Positions 1 to 10,657 of a stretch of 64,000 bases of DNA are shown in pieces; positions within the stretch are counted from its first letter, which is position 1, and each line of letters begins with the position of its first letter. The stretch lies in NCBI RefSeq assembly GCF_904849725.1, contig NC_058524.1, forward strand, positions 509,996,263 through 510,060,262, read 5' to 3'. The translations under genes were made by a program, and so were the position numbers. The notes beneath the pieces were generated by a model. It did not search any database and was not told where the DNA came from. It saw nothing but the letters and a program-made list of their open reading frames with translations. This stretch comes from Hordeum vulgare subsp. vulgare. Its lineage: Eukaryota; Streptophyta; Magnoliopsida; Poales; Poaceae.

Positions 1-708
<708 letters not shown>

Positions 709-1102
709 CTAAACTAAGGACTGCGGGTTAATTTCTCTGAAATAAAAGGTTTTTTTTTGTAAAACCGTGAGCGAGGACGAGAGAAGCTATCCGCGTTTTA
801 TTATTAGGGAAGATAATATATATAAATCCGTATATATATAACTTATTCCTCGTCCTAGCCATTTCATCGAGCCACATTTATTCTCACATGCACGCATAAA
901 TTTTTAACATGCATGATGTAAAATTACCTCACTACTAATATAAAATTACCTCACTACTAACAAATTAACATGCATGATTTACAAATATCTTGGCCGGCCC
1001 ATGTCGCTCTCGCGTTGAGCGAGGATTTCCTACTTCTCGCTAGTTCTCGCTAGTTCCCAGGCGACGCGGTTTGGAGTCTCAGCCGGAATCGGAGAGCCGC
1101 AA

Positions 1103-1112
1103 TCTATAAAAG
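1103..1112 (+). promoter_or_regulatory. TATA box of the LisH-CTLH gene
   Basis: TCTATAAAAG lies about 135 bases upstream of the first ATG of the LisH gene, leaving room for a 5' leader of about 100 bases. The flanking 700-1100 region is AT-rich with no other obvious element. Confidence 0.6.
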
Positions 1113-1241
1113 CACGCCAGAAGAGATGAATGATGCACAAACCAAGGGATCGCTCGGTCGGTGCTTTGTGGATTTGAAAGAGAAGATCGAGAAGGGGGCA
1201 GGCAGAATCAGTGAGGAGATAAGCTAGTCTTGACTGATCGG

Positions 1242-1844
1242 ATGGCCATGGACCGGCAGTCGGAGTGGATCGTCCTGCGGCGCGTGCTGGCCTTCCTCAA
1301 GTCGAGGAAGCTCCACCGGGCGGCGTACGCGCTGGAGAAGGAGGCGAGGCTGAAGCTGGACCTGCCGCACCTGCACGACCTCTTCGCCAAGGGCCGCTGG
1401 CGGGCGGCGGACGAGTACGTGACGGCGTTCATGAGCGGGAAGGAGAGCACCACGCCCTCCGCGTCCGCCACGCTGTTCGTCGTCAGGTTCGAGCGCTTCG
1501 TCCGCGCGCTTAGGCGGGGCCACGAGGCGTGGGCCATGCGCTACTTCCGCCGCGCCATCCGGCCGCTGATGAGCAGCCACCCCGACGAGGCCGCCGCGCG
1601 CGCCGAGTGCAACAGGGCCATGCTGGACCGCCACTCCCTCCACACCAACTACCCCGACGATGCCGCCTACAGGGAGCAGCGCCTCATCCACTTCTATCGT
1701 TGCGTCTATCAGAACGAGCACATCTCCCGCTCCTTCAACGATATCTTCGACACCAACCTGCGCTTCATGAGGGCCACGACAGCCATCGGCCTGCGCCGCC
1801 ATGCGCACCGCCCGCGGCGACGCACACCAACACCCGCCGCCTAA
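1242..1844 (+). CDS. LisH-CTLH domain protein, TOPLESS N-terminus-like, no WD40
   Basis: An intronless reading frame of 200 codons. Residues about 6-38 form a LisH-like helix pair (WIVLRRVLAFLKSRKLHRAA, then ALEKEARLKLD). Residues about 39-95 resemble a CTLH segment: an aromatic/acidic linker, then GRWRAADEYV and ATLFVVRFERFVRALRRG. Order and spacing match the N-terminal oligomerisation domain of TOPLESS/TPR co-repressors, which binds EAR-motif repressors. The protein stops after a helical region of about 90 residues with no WD40 propellers (TOPLESS proteins exceed 1000 residues). I chose the ATG at 1242; a second ATG at 1248 has the better context (G at -3 and +4) and would shorten it by two residues. 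The tail (RRHAHRPRRRTPTPAA) is basic and low in complexity. Family membership is inferred from pattern, and function as a regulator or decoy is speculation. It is open throughout with a plausible promoter, so it is probably real. Confidence 0.7.
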   Translation: MAMDRQSEWIVLRRVLAFLKSRKLHRAAYALEKEARLKLDLPHLHDLFAKGRWRAADEYVTAFMSGKESTTPSASATLFVVRFERFVRALRRGHEAWAMRYFRRAIRPLMSSHPDEAAARAECNRAMLDRHSLHTNYPDDAAYREQRLIHFYRCVYQNEHISRSFNDIFDTNLRFMRATTAIGLRRHAHRPRRRTPTPAA

Positions 1845-1960
1845 ATCATCAACAGCCGAATCCGCTCATCGCTCATCGACCCGGCCAGCCAGCCAGCCAG
1901 CATGACGAACAAATGAATAGCGCTTCTTCCTTCAGTTGATGTCCATTAACTATAGGAGTA

Positions 1961-2280
1961 TGTATGTAGGAGTACCTTATTATGATTTGTTTGTTTGTAG
2001 TGCCAAACAAGTTGACCTCAAAGTGCATGACGCTCAAAGTTTTTGGTTTCCTAATCTTCAAGACCTTCAATTTATATTATGTCTTTGAATTCTCAAAGTT
2101 GACCAGTCACGATCAGTTGTTTGTTGCTCTTCCAAGAGTATCGGCCAAGATTCTAAAAGGGGATGCAATGTATGTTGGAGTACCTTATGATTAGTAAACA
2201 AGAAGAGCTCGGCGATGGAAGTTTTGATTTTCTAATCTTCAAGACCTTCAATTTCATGTCTTCAAATTCTTAAAGTTCTG
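1961..2280. repeat. imperfect direct repeat downstream of the LisH gene
   Basis: A segment of roughly 100-130 bases occurs twice (about 1961-2100 and 2170-2275). Both copies start with GGAGTACCTTAT and contain CTAATCTTCAAGACCTTCAA followed by a TCTTTGAATTCT-like or TCTTCAAATTCT stretch. It may be an old local duplication in the 3' untranslated or downstream region. Confidence 0.6.
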
Positions 2281-2299
2281 ATTAATTATTGAAAGATTT

Positions 2300-3430
2300 C
2301 TTCCTCAGATTTGGCTCAAACTTTTTGTTTCTCCATTGCATTGTTGAAGTAACCATCTATGGTTTGCTGTTGTCTTGAGAGAATCGTCAAGGATAAGGGG
2401 TTGAATTTTTCTTACTTTTCTGAAGAATCGGGCTGCACTGCAAAACATTACAACACTGGCGGGTTCTAGTATACTTACTCTCTAAAACTTACAAGAAAAA
2501 AACCATATTTGTAGACACACACATATCCATATATCCAAAAAACAACAAGAACATCATGCAAGATGTAGGGTGTTACACCTCCTCCATGGACCCAACCTGG
2601 ATAAACAAGGCCTCCTCTCACCAAACATCTAAAAGGGGACCTCTGTGATCTCCGATATAACGCTTCCCCGTCGACAACCTCCCATGTTGTAGCGCAGAGT
2701 TGGCCACAACCATTCCACACCGACATGAGTCGGCCTACGACATCCAACACATCCTTGGGGGCGCTGCCCCGATGTCCTACTTATGGAGAGAAGCGGATGT
2801 CGTCTTGCTTGATGCTAACCCCACGCGCGGGGGGTTTGCCCATGTGAACCGACTCCGTGAGTGTCGGATGCTTGTGCCAGAAGCCATATGCTCGTCGACG
2901 CCTACTGAACACGGCCTTATCGTCGCCAATCACCAAATCTGTCAAGCGCAGAGCCATTGCCGCTACCACCACAACATCCCACACCTTTCGTCGTACCACT
3001 CCTAGTCATTGCACATCGTCTGCTGGGTATGTTGCACGCAGGGCTGTCGCTGCATCATCCCAAGCAATTTGTTGTACCGCTCATCACGCATCGCCACCAC
3101 CACTGGAGTAGTCCGACCCTGTAGCTCGTCGCCACCTATTGGTGGAACAAAGGACTTCGGAGACCGACACAAGGGGAGCAGGTTCTCGCTGCCGACAGCC
3201 GTGGGGGACTTGTTACCACATACACCCTTTTTTATTTACTTGTCACTTAGGACATCAATGTGGCCTCCAGTTAATGACATAGTGTACAGAAATATCTACA
3301 TGAGCAAACTTAAAATCTTTTGGATACATAAAAGACCTCACAAAATAACTGTTGCAATCTGCACTGACATGATTGAAATTGTTCAAAGTTACCAAGTAGT
3401 CGGTCCTCGAGTATTGCGCAGCGACCTTGC
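2300..3430. other. intergenic, probably degraded transposon-derived
   Basis: No frame here gives a protein I recognise. The block around 2550-3220 is GC-richer and has short open frames on both strands without family motifs. It may be the leader or remnant of an old transposable element, but I cannot name it. It separates two convergent genes. Confidence 0.3.
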
Positions 3431-3438
3431 ATACCTTA

Positions 3439-5881
3439 TTACAAGTCGATGAAGACTCGCAGGCCGTCATGAGCCAGTTGTGTCGGTATTCCTTCTCTAT
3501 GATGATACAAGCTTACACATGAGACAGGGCCTTTAGGCTTAGAGAAAATAAAGGAAGAATTTAACTATTTCAGAAGCTATACACGGACGTACCTGGTAGA
3601 CCATTCTGCCAACATCTGGTTTTCTCTCTGATGCTCAAAAAAATGCCTCATTCCAATCAACAGAGCTCTTTTAGGATGTATTCTCTTGATAGCATCAAGA
3701 CTCTACAAAAATAGGACATTGCTTTCATGCTGAGGAAAATATTATTTCCTCATACAAGGAACACTTCACAATTTTGCTAGGCAAATATGATAAAGGAAAC
3801 TTCAAGACAAAATATTAGGAAGTCCTTGAAAAATAACCTCACTCAGAGTTAAATGGGTGCTGAACGAATCTCCCTGTTCAGAACATGAAGTCTCTGTCAG
3901 ACTATCAACATATTTGACAACATTTGGAATTTAGTAGTATCAAATAATCATCAAATTTGTATTTTCTATGACATGCAATGAGGCGCGGGCTTACGACTCC
4001 ATGCAAAGAGTTTGCTTCTAGTATAAGTAGGTCAACTTGTCCAGCACCAGACTTCAAAATAGCTAGAGGCGAAGAATCAGCATCAGCAATTCAGCATTAT
4101 GTTCCATTCAATAACAGGGAGCAGTACAATATGCAGGAAACAAGAAAGTCCAACCAAAAATATAGCTACTCCTTGAACTAAAGCCACGACAAGTATTTTG
4201 GAATGGAGGGAGTAGATCTTTTACCGTGTGAAATTATGATTTGCAACCTTGTTAATACTACTATTTGATAACTGACATGTACTAAGACTCTGGTTTCCGA
4301 GAAACATACTGAAAAGTGTTACCATTGAATTTGATCAGATGAAATCACTAAAGTTGGGGTGTAGACTTTTATGATTTTCGGTAACCCACATATATCATTT
4401 GACATACAGTTTTAGCAACAACAATAGATAAGTAACATGCTAGGCTATCAAGGACATCATAAACAATGTTGAGACTTATGGATGCAGTTTAACAGATTAG
4501 TAACATCTTTCAGTTTCGGTACAAACTACCCTTAAATATATGTCAGTGAAAAACGTCATCCTGTATTGATTAACAAGAGTACCCTCCCATCTGTGATCCG
4601 CACGAACATGCATTCTAATTATATGAACAAAGAATTATGGACCAAGATTAGTTTTTTACCATGCTCGGTTTCAGGTAGAAATCTTGAGACATCAGATAAA
4701 TACGCAACTCTGGCTCTCCTCCCAAATAAGAAGCCTAAACAAATATACCCTTCTCCGTGCATTACCTGAACACAGAGTAGCAAGGTAAGTAAGCACTCCA
4801 GGAGTCAAACATGTAACAAGATCAAAGTAACGCTCAACAGCGCTGGTTGTTACCGGCAACGGCACAAACTCTAGCCCTGATGCTACAAATGGTTTGTCGA
4901 CATCCTCCTCAATTATCTTCCAGTCAATTTTCGCGGCTTGGGCATCTTCATCGCCATCCTCTGGCTTCTGCTCCACCAAGTAGGGGAATCTTCTCGCGAT
5001 ACTGTAAATTCACGGCTGTTGTTATTACAGGATATGTTCTGGTGACTAATCCGGCGTATTTTCAGTTCACTTGGAAAACAGAAGACGGAGATGAACCTGT
5101 CCATCGTGAATTGCGTGAGGAAGATAGGAATTTGCTCGACGTCGTTTCTGCCATTTCTTGGTTGTACCACCCAGACTTCGTCAAGGCCTAATACAGCATC
5201 TGCATGCTCATGAGTCAGAATGATCTGCACTGCAGAGAATCCTCTTAGTCCCCAGGATTTTTATTCTTTCAGAAAAGAATGCAGTGTCGAATATCTCACT
5301 GAGTCAACGTAAGGAACTTTGTGGTGGACAAACCACCGGAGAACTTGCTCTCTGAAGGTCTTGCCGATGTTGATTAGGATGTACTTGTGTGTTCCGTCGT
5401 CATGGCAATAGTCCACCAAGAGGGAAGTGTTGAGCCTGAAAGCAAACAGGCGTATGAAGCGGTCACATAAGCACTAACTAGTAGGATGTTCTGTTCAACC
5501 CGTTTGCAGCTACTCCACCATTCGGCAGTTGTGACTCACAAAGTTATGTAAATATATCTAGACCATTCATGTAAAGTATGTTCGACTTTTCTAATATATC
5601 TAGAACAACATGAGAAAATGCATTTCAGCAAACGTGAAATGCTAATTATCTGTAGTGAATATGAAGTTATCTGAAAGTCGTTGCCTGCAGCCGTACTGCA
5701 CGCACCTGTAGTTGGGGTTCCCCTCCGGCGGGAGGGAGATGCCCATGGAGCAGACGGCGCAGGGCGGCGTTGACGGCTTGAGGAGGCACCGCGCGTCGGG
5801 CAGCGCGCCGGAGCAGCCCGTGCCCAGGAAGATGAGCGACGAAGATCCCCCCGTCGGCAACTTGGACGGATCGGTCTCCAT
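3439..5881 (-). CDS. metallo-beta-lactamase-fold hydrolase (C777.06c/PhnP-like), nine exons
   Basis: Exons on the minus strand: 5881-5706, 5435-5300, 5224-5097, 5001-4854, 4765-4660, 4062-3995, 3873-3838, 3702-3593, 3496-3439. Every intron is GT-AG. The exons total 966 bases, exactly 322 codons with the stop, with no internal stop. The 321-residue product starts METDPSKLP. It has LIFLGTGCSGALP near the N-terminus and a Cys-rich CAVC patch. The metal motif THEHADA is in exon 3, VMHGEGYICLGF and YLSDVSRF in exon 5, RALLIGMRH in exon 8, and it ends QLAHDGLRVFIDL. This is the layout of the plant metallo-beta-lactamase family related to yeast C777.06c, phosphodiesterase-like hydrolases of unknown substrate. 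Exon 7 is only 36 bases (GDSFSTHLTLSE). One deviation is LINIGKTF in exon 2, where relatives usually have Asp in place of the first Asn. The start is the first ATG before the conserved GTGCS motif. Intact structure suggests a working gene. Confidence 0.85.
4167..4214. mobile_element. Stowaway-like MITE remnant in intron 5 of the hydrolase gene
   Basis: The segment begins TACTCC and ends GGAATGGAGGGAGTA, the typical terminus of grass Tc1/mariner Stowaway MITEs, flanked by TA. At about 48 bases it is an internally deleted relic. Confidence 0.55.
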
Positions 5882-6100
5882 CGATCCCGGGACGATTGGA
5901 TTGGTTCTTGTTTTGTCTCGTTGGGAGTTTTGGACACTGGTTTTCTCTTCCGGTATGGTCCTCCTCCGTCCTCTCCTCTCCTTGTTCGGGAAAGCTTTGT
6001 TATTGACCTCGGCAAGTCTTCGCGCCTTTTTATTTTCTCGACTTTGTATTTAGCGGATGGCGAGTGATAGGAATCATCCAGCTGATCCTGTGCGGGGATC
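5882..6100 (-). promoter_or_regulatory. presumed 5' leader and promoter of the hydrolase gene
   Basis: This is the sequence directly upstream of the hydrolase start codon. It is open and C/T-rich when read in the gene's direction, and I found no convincing TATA box. It is assigned by position only. Confidence 0.3.
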
Positions 6101-6539
6101 AGTCACCTCCCCAGCCGCTCGATTGACATGATTACAATGAAAATATCAACTTGTTTTTTTTGTGATAAACGTTTCAAGTCAACGCGTCGGCTAAAATGTT
6201 TTGGCCGGACGCGTCGCGTGTGTCCGGTTCCCGTGGATCGTGCGTTCTCCTTGCGCAGGCACTGTGGTCGTCCCCTCGTCTCCTTCCCCCGCGCAGGCAT
6301 TGCCGCACGTCCCTCGCACCTTCGCTGACGCTGCTGCGAACTACCATTACTGGATGAATTCGGCCATCGCCGGTGCTGGGACGGAGCCACGGGAGATGCC
6401 ATGGCTGCCTCATGCCATGATAGATTTGTGCCTATGCAACTATTGAAAAAAAACTACAAACAGTATGCGAAAAAGCTTCAACCGGCATGAAAAAAGCTTC
6501 AACCGGCATGAAAAAAAGCTATAAGCGTTGATGGAAATT

Positions 6540-6870
6540 TTGCTACAAGCGTTGGCATGGCCGAGCTGCAACCATGATGAAAAAATGCTACAACCAATAT
6601 ACAAATTTGCTACATCCGTTATTCTGTTTTGTTGCAACTGTATTGTTTTTTTTCTACAAGCATTGGCATGGCTGAGCTGCAACCATGATGAAAAAATGCT
6701 ACAACCATTATACAAATTTGCTACATTCGTCATTTTGTTTTGTTGCGACCGTATTTTTTTTGCTACAAGCGTTGACATGGTCAAGCTGCAACCATGATGA
6801 AAAAATGCTACAACCATTATAAAAATCTGCTACATCCCTCATTCTATTTTGTTGCAGCGTATTGCTTTTA
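6540..6870. repeat. three tandem copies of a unit of about 111 bp
   Basis: Three consecutive units start at about 6541, 6653 and 6763. Each contains GCTACAAGCGTTGGCATGG (with variants), GCTGCAACCATGATGAAAAA, ATGCTACAACCATTATA and a TTTTGTTGC block. Shorter GCTACAAC-type motifs occur on both sides (6470-6530, 6850-6900). Such GCTACAAC-rich arrays are common in non-autonomous DNA transposons of grasses, but I could not define terminal repeats. Confidence 0.75.
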
Positions 6871-7772
6871 GCTACCACCGATAACTTTTTTTTACTTCAC
6901 GGGAGGCGAGATGTTGGTGGTGGGTTGCTGCGAACCACGACGTCGGCGGCAGGCGCGGTGAGCAGGCTGACGATGGAAACGACGATGACGAGCACGCGGG
7001 ATCCCACGGTACTACCCGCAGACGGCGTCGTTTTTTTTGCTACGAGGAGCGATGGCTTCTTACCACACCGAGCGGCAAGTACGGAGCTGCAAGATGACCG
7101 ACGGCGAGGAGGACGGCGACCGACGACGACGGGGACGAAGAGCATATCCCATCGGTATGGGACTGCAGAAGGGAGGAGGTCCAGATAAGGGGGTGGCCGA
7201 CTGCAAGGGCGGTCGGGGTGGGCGCGCGAAAGAAGAAGACGAAGAAGTCAACGCGGGAAAAAATGGAAGAGGAGAGAGAGAAATCAGACGGTTGAGGATA
7301 GTTGCAACGGACGGTTGGGGCACAACCGGTCGGAACTGTTGGACCGGCGTGCCGAGGCCTAGCACTCTCTTTTTTTTCCTTGCACGCCCCCAAAGCCCCT
7401 CGCACGTTCGTATTGCTGCCACGCTGCTCCCTGGTTCGTATTCTTTAGTGCAATGCTCACGTACTAGCTAGCGTCTCGGCTTGTAGTGCGATGTAGCAAC
7501 GTGCAGGGTTTTTTCTTGCGGGGAAGCAACGTGCAGCTCTGGAAGTGAAATGACGCCCGTGGATTTATTGACATGAACTGCTTCAAAATCAAGGGCGGAG
7601 TGTGTGCTGCATACGACGGCCGACACATTGCAGTCTGGGACGACGATGCTCCGAGGATGGTCCGGCTGCAACGTGCGTCATGCCACGGTGAGGCCGCGTG
7701 GCAGCATTGTGATGCCGGTCGGCAGTCTTTGAGACACTCGATTGCTTCGACTATTGCGATGATGCTACAAGG
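6871..7772. other. no supported gene; repeat-derived or intergenic
   Basis: GC-rich short frames on both strands (6860-7470) have no recognisable motif and look like chance frames in C/G-rich DNA. 7470-7770 has one open frame of 87 codons without similarity I can name. It may belong to the same non-autonomous element as the tandem units to the left. Confidence 0.3.
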
Positions 7773-7871
7773 TGTTAGACTGTATTATACTAGCTTATGT
7801 ATATATCTTGTATATTGTATTGTACACCTCCTATGAGGTAAGGTGCAGTTTTTCAAACCATACACTTTACA
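7773..7871 (+). mobile_element. putative short 5' LTR of the decayed copia element
   Basis: A 99-base AT-rich segment starts TGTTAGACTGTATTATAC and ends CTTTACA. It is directly followed by TGGTATAGGAGC, which resembles the initiator-Met primer-binding site TGGTATCAGAGC with two differences. The copia gag frame begins downstream after the inserted TIR element. No second LTR remains to compare, so the boundaries are inferred from TG...CA ends and the primer site. Confidence 0.4.
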
Positions 7872-7975
7872 TGGTATAGGAGCATCTCTAGTAGAATCCT
7901 GAAACCCTTAAATCTAAAATCAGTTTTAAGGATTGAGAATTGCCCACTTTTGACACTTTTAAGGGTTGAAAAACA

Positions 7976-8063
7976 GGGGCAAAGACTAGGACCCTCAAAC
8001 CCAACCCTTATAACGGAATATTCCGTTATAAGGGTTGGGTTTGAGGGTTCTAGTCTTTGCCCC
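7976..8063. repeat. 88-bp near-perfect palindrome
   Basis: The two 44-base arms are complementary at all but one position (the pair at 7990), and the centre is GGAATATTCC at 8015-8024. The arms contain the CCCTCAAACCCAACCCTTA motif also found near the element ends. It lies near the left end of the TIR element and could form a cruciform or a long RNA hairpin. Confidence 0.9.
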
Positions 8064-8859
8064 AACCCCAACCCTTAAAACTGTCATTTGTCATTGCATA
8101 ATTTTCACTAGACAAACATAATAAACCTTCAAACAAACACGGAAATAAAGATCATTGATGCATGGTTTAATAGTTTTTACATCACACAATCATCATCTTC
8201 CCCCTTTCATCGGCACCATCACCAAAAAATTGCACTTGACGCCATTTCCTAGACCATGCATGACCCTCCACCAGGCTCCTGAGCAAGTCATATGAACTGA
8301 ATTTTGTTCACAGAAAAGAGTACTCGAGGAGTACATGGGGTTGATACACTGAATTTTGTTTGCAGTAGATGCACTGTGATGATCTCTGCATCACCACAAA
8401 AGTGCAGATACAAAGCCAGATGATTTGCTTATTATAGTGAACTTTTCCTGAGTAAATCAGTGTAAACTGAATTACTGTCAAAGAAATTACTGAACATTTG
8501 TTAAATCATTTGTACAACTAAATGATTTTTTTCAGTGCTGTGTATTTAAATGAATCTTTTGCTGTTACTTTCTGGAGTATTTAAACGAAAGGGGAGTATA
8601 AATACTGTTTAGTTAAAATGGAACTTTGCTGTTTTGGATTTTCCAATAGCTTAAAATTCTTGTTATGTGCTTTGCTGAATTTAAATGGAGTAAATCAGTG
8701 TAAACTGAAGATCTTCTTGTTATGTGTTTTGGAATTTTCAGAATTTGAGTACACCCGTGCATATTTACTGAAGATTTGCAGTGGTGGTACCTCGTCTTGC
8801 TGGAGCTGGTCGTTGGAGCTGCAGCTGCTCGTCGGGCAGATCGGGCTGCCGTGCGGGTG

Positions 8860-9045
8860 CAGCTGGAGCGCAGCTGGAGCTGGAGCTGGGCTGCCGTGCG
8901 GGTGCGGGGGCGGGGGCGGGGCCGGGCGAGGCAGGCACGGCGGCGGGCGGGGGCGCGGCGGCGGCGGAGGCGGGGCCGGGCGAGGCAGGCACGACGGCCG
9001 GCGGGGGCGGGGCCGGGCGAGGCAGGCACGGCGGCGGAGGCCTCC
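8860..9045. repeat. GC-rich minisatellite inside the TIR element
   Basis: GCCGGGCGAGGCAGGCACG occurs three times (around 8920, 8972 and 9012), separated by GGC/GGG-rich spacers. It is preceded by short GGAGCTGGAGCTGGAGCTGG repeats. Open frames on both strands here are by-products of this composition. Confidence 0.75.
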
Positions 9046-9386
9046 ATGGCCGGAGGAGCTGGGGCAGCGGGGCGGCGGCCGGAGCGTGGAGGGCGGCGGG
9101 CTGGCGGCGGCCGCTTCGGATTCCTCCCGCGCGGGGGAACCAACTGCCTCCCGCGCTGGAGAGGAAGTGGAGTGCAGGTCGGGGACAGTTTCTCCCCCCA
9201 ACCCTTACTTCTACAGGCTGCGAGGGCGTTTGCGGGTTCGACCTCTAATTTTTTTTACGGGTTTAAGGGTTTAAGGGTTCTAGTCTACGTTGTTTTGTCG
9301 ACGAAAACTGTAAAAAAGCGGTTATTTTCCAGAATTTGAGGGTTTGAGGGTTCTACTAGACTTGCTCTAAACTTGGATCGGTCCCT

Positions 9387-10657
9387 ATGACTTCCGCTTC
9401 CCTACCTAGCCCGATCGTCACCGTCGCCGCCGTGCCGATCGCCATCGCCGCCACCGGAGCGCCGGCCCATGCTCCTACGACTCCTGCCTCGCCGTTCCTC
9501 TCCTCGCGACAGCTGGTCTCGATCCACACCGGCCCGTTGTCTATGGCCGGTGCCTCCTTAGATCGGGCACCACCGTCCGTTGCGCATGTGCCTTCACCGC
9601 CTGGGACGGGTGCCCCGACCCACTACGGCCACCTAGCCGGTCACTAGATGTCCTCTCCGCCGATCCAGCCGTCCCATCGGTGCCCTATGCGGTTGTGCCT
9701 GGGGCTCCCTACCATGCCCCATCGTCGATGTCGCCCTACGCGGCTGCACCCGCGGCTTCATACAGCGCCGCACGCACTGCGCCCTATGGAGCTCCCATGC
9801 CACCTGGCAACGCCGGGTACGACCCGCCTTCGTCGGCTCTGCTGTAATATGGTGCTTCTATGCCAGCTAGGGCTCCCTTCTCGGAGCTAGTTCGTGCCAC
9901 ACTCGGTGGTGCCTTGCCCCCGGGGTACTATACATCGCTCCATGTTGCGACACCACCTCCGCCCTATCATGCTACTGGTGTTGCGCCGTTCTACTTCGCG
10001 CACCTCATCCCAGTGAAACTCACGACAGATAACTATCTGTCGTGGCGTGCGCAGGTGCTGCCGCTCCTTCGCAGTCGTTACCTGGAGGGTTACGTTGATG
10101 GCGCCCTGCCGTGCCCTCTGCCCCATCATCCAGTGTAGCATGCGTGGTTGGCTCAAGATCATGCGATCCTCTCTACGATCCAGTCATCTCTCACAGAGGG
10201 AGTGTCTTCGCTGGTCCTGTTTCCTGCAACCTCTCAGGAGGCGTGGTCTGCGCTGCACACGAGCTTCATGTCTCAACAACAGGCACATGCTCATGCCATT
10301 CACACGGAGCTGGGGGAGACCAAGCTCCTTGATCTCAGCATCACCGACTACTTCAACAAGATGATGCGCCTCGCCGACACTCTCGCTTCCATTGGTCAGC
10401 CGGTCCGTCTTGAGGATTTCATCACCTTTGTTATGAACGGATTGGACACTGACTATGATAACCTCGCCGAGAACATCAATGGTTGTGACACTCCGCTTCA
10501 ACCTCATGAGCTTTACTCATGCGTCCTCACCAAGGAACAATGCGTCAAGTCCCGCCGCTCCAACCCAAGTTTCGCATCTGTCAACGCTGCCATTCACGGA
10601 AAAGGGAAGCCTTACAAGCCACCGACTGGAGGCAAGGTGGGGTCTCCGACTCCATAG
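9387..10657 (+). pseudogene. copia gag (decayed), first part of the interrupted copia element
   Basis: The start region (ATG at 9387) is Pro/Ala-rich and shifts frame before 9860. The recognisable gag core runs 9980-10650: LTTDNYLSWRAQVLPLLRSR, then YLEGYVDG, then SLTEGVSSLVLFPATSQEAW and LEDFITFVMNGLDTDYDNL. This is the order of the Ty1-copia UBN2-type capsid protein, which packages element RNA in virus-like particles. An in-frame TAG at 10136-10138 interrupts it, another stop falls at 10655, and the upstream frame is shifted, so it cannot make a full protein. The element carries a TIR insertion in its leader and Gypsy-1 in its pol gene. Confidence 0.75.

Larger units (their letters stand above)
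7880..9367. mobile_element. TIR DNA transposon (non-autonomous) inserted in the copia leader
   Basis: The left end GAGCATCTCTAGTAGAATCC matches the complement of the right end (GAGCAAGTCTAGTAGAACCC), and similarity continues through CCCTNAAACCCT. Subterminal AAGGGTT/AACCCTT motifs recur at both ends. Flanks are TAG on the left and TAA on the right, a possible decayed 3-bp target duplication that would fit the PIF/Harbinger type. There is no transposase frame. The middle (about 8770-9170) is very GC-rich and unlike the AT-rich flanks. Confidence 0.65.

Noticed and set aside
1224..1808. Minus-strand 194-codon frame
   Set aside because: It mirrors the LisH-CTLH coding region; the plus-strand frame has the domain pattern and promoter.
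6128..7471. Several open frames of 80-144 codons on both strands
   Set aside because: No family motif, overlapping frames and biased composition; no support for a gene.
8613..9339. Long Ala/Gly/Arg/Pro-rich open frames on both strands (up to 218 codons)
   Set aside because: They come from GC-rich minisatellite DNA inside a TIR element, overlap each other in several frames and show no domain.
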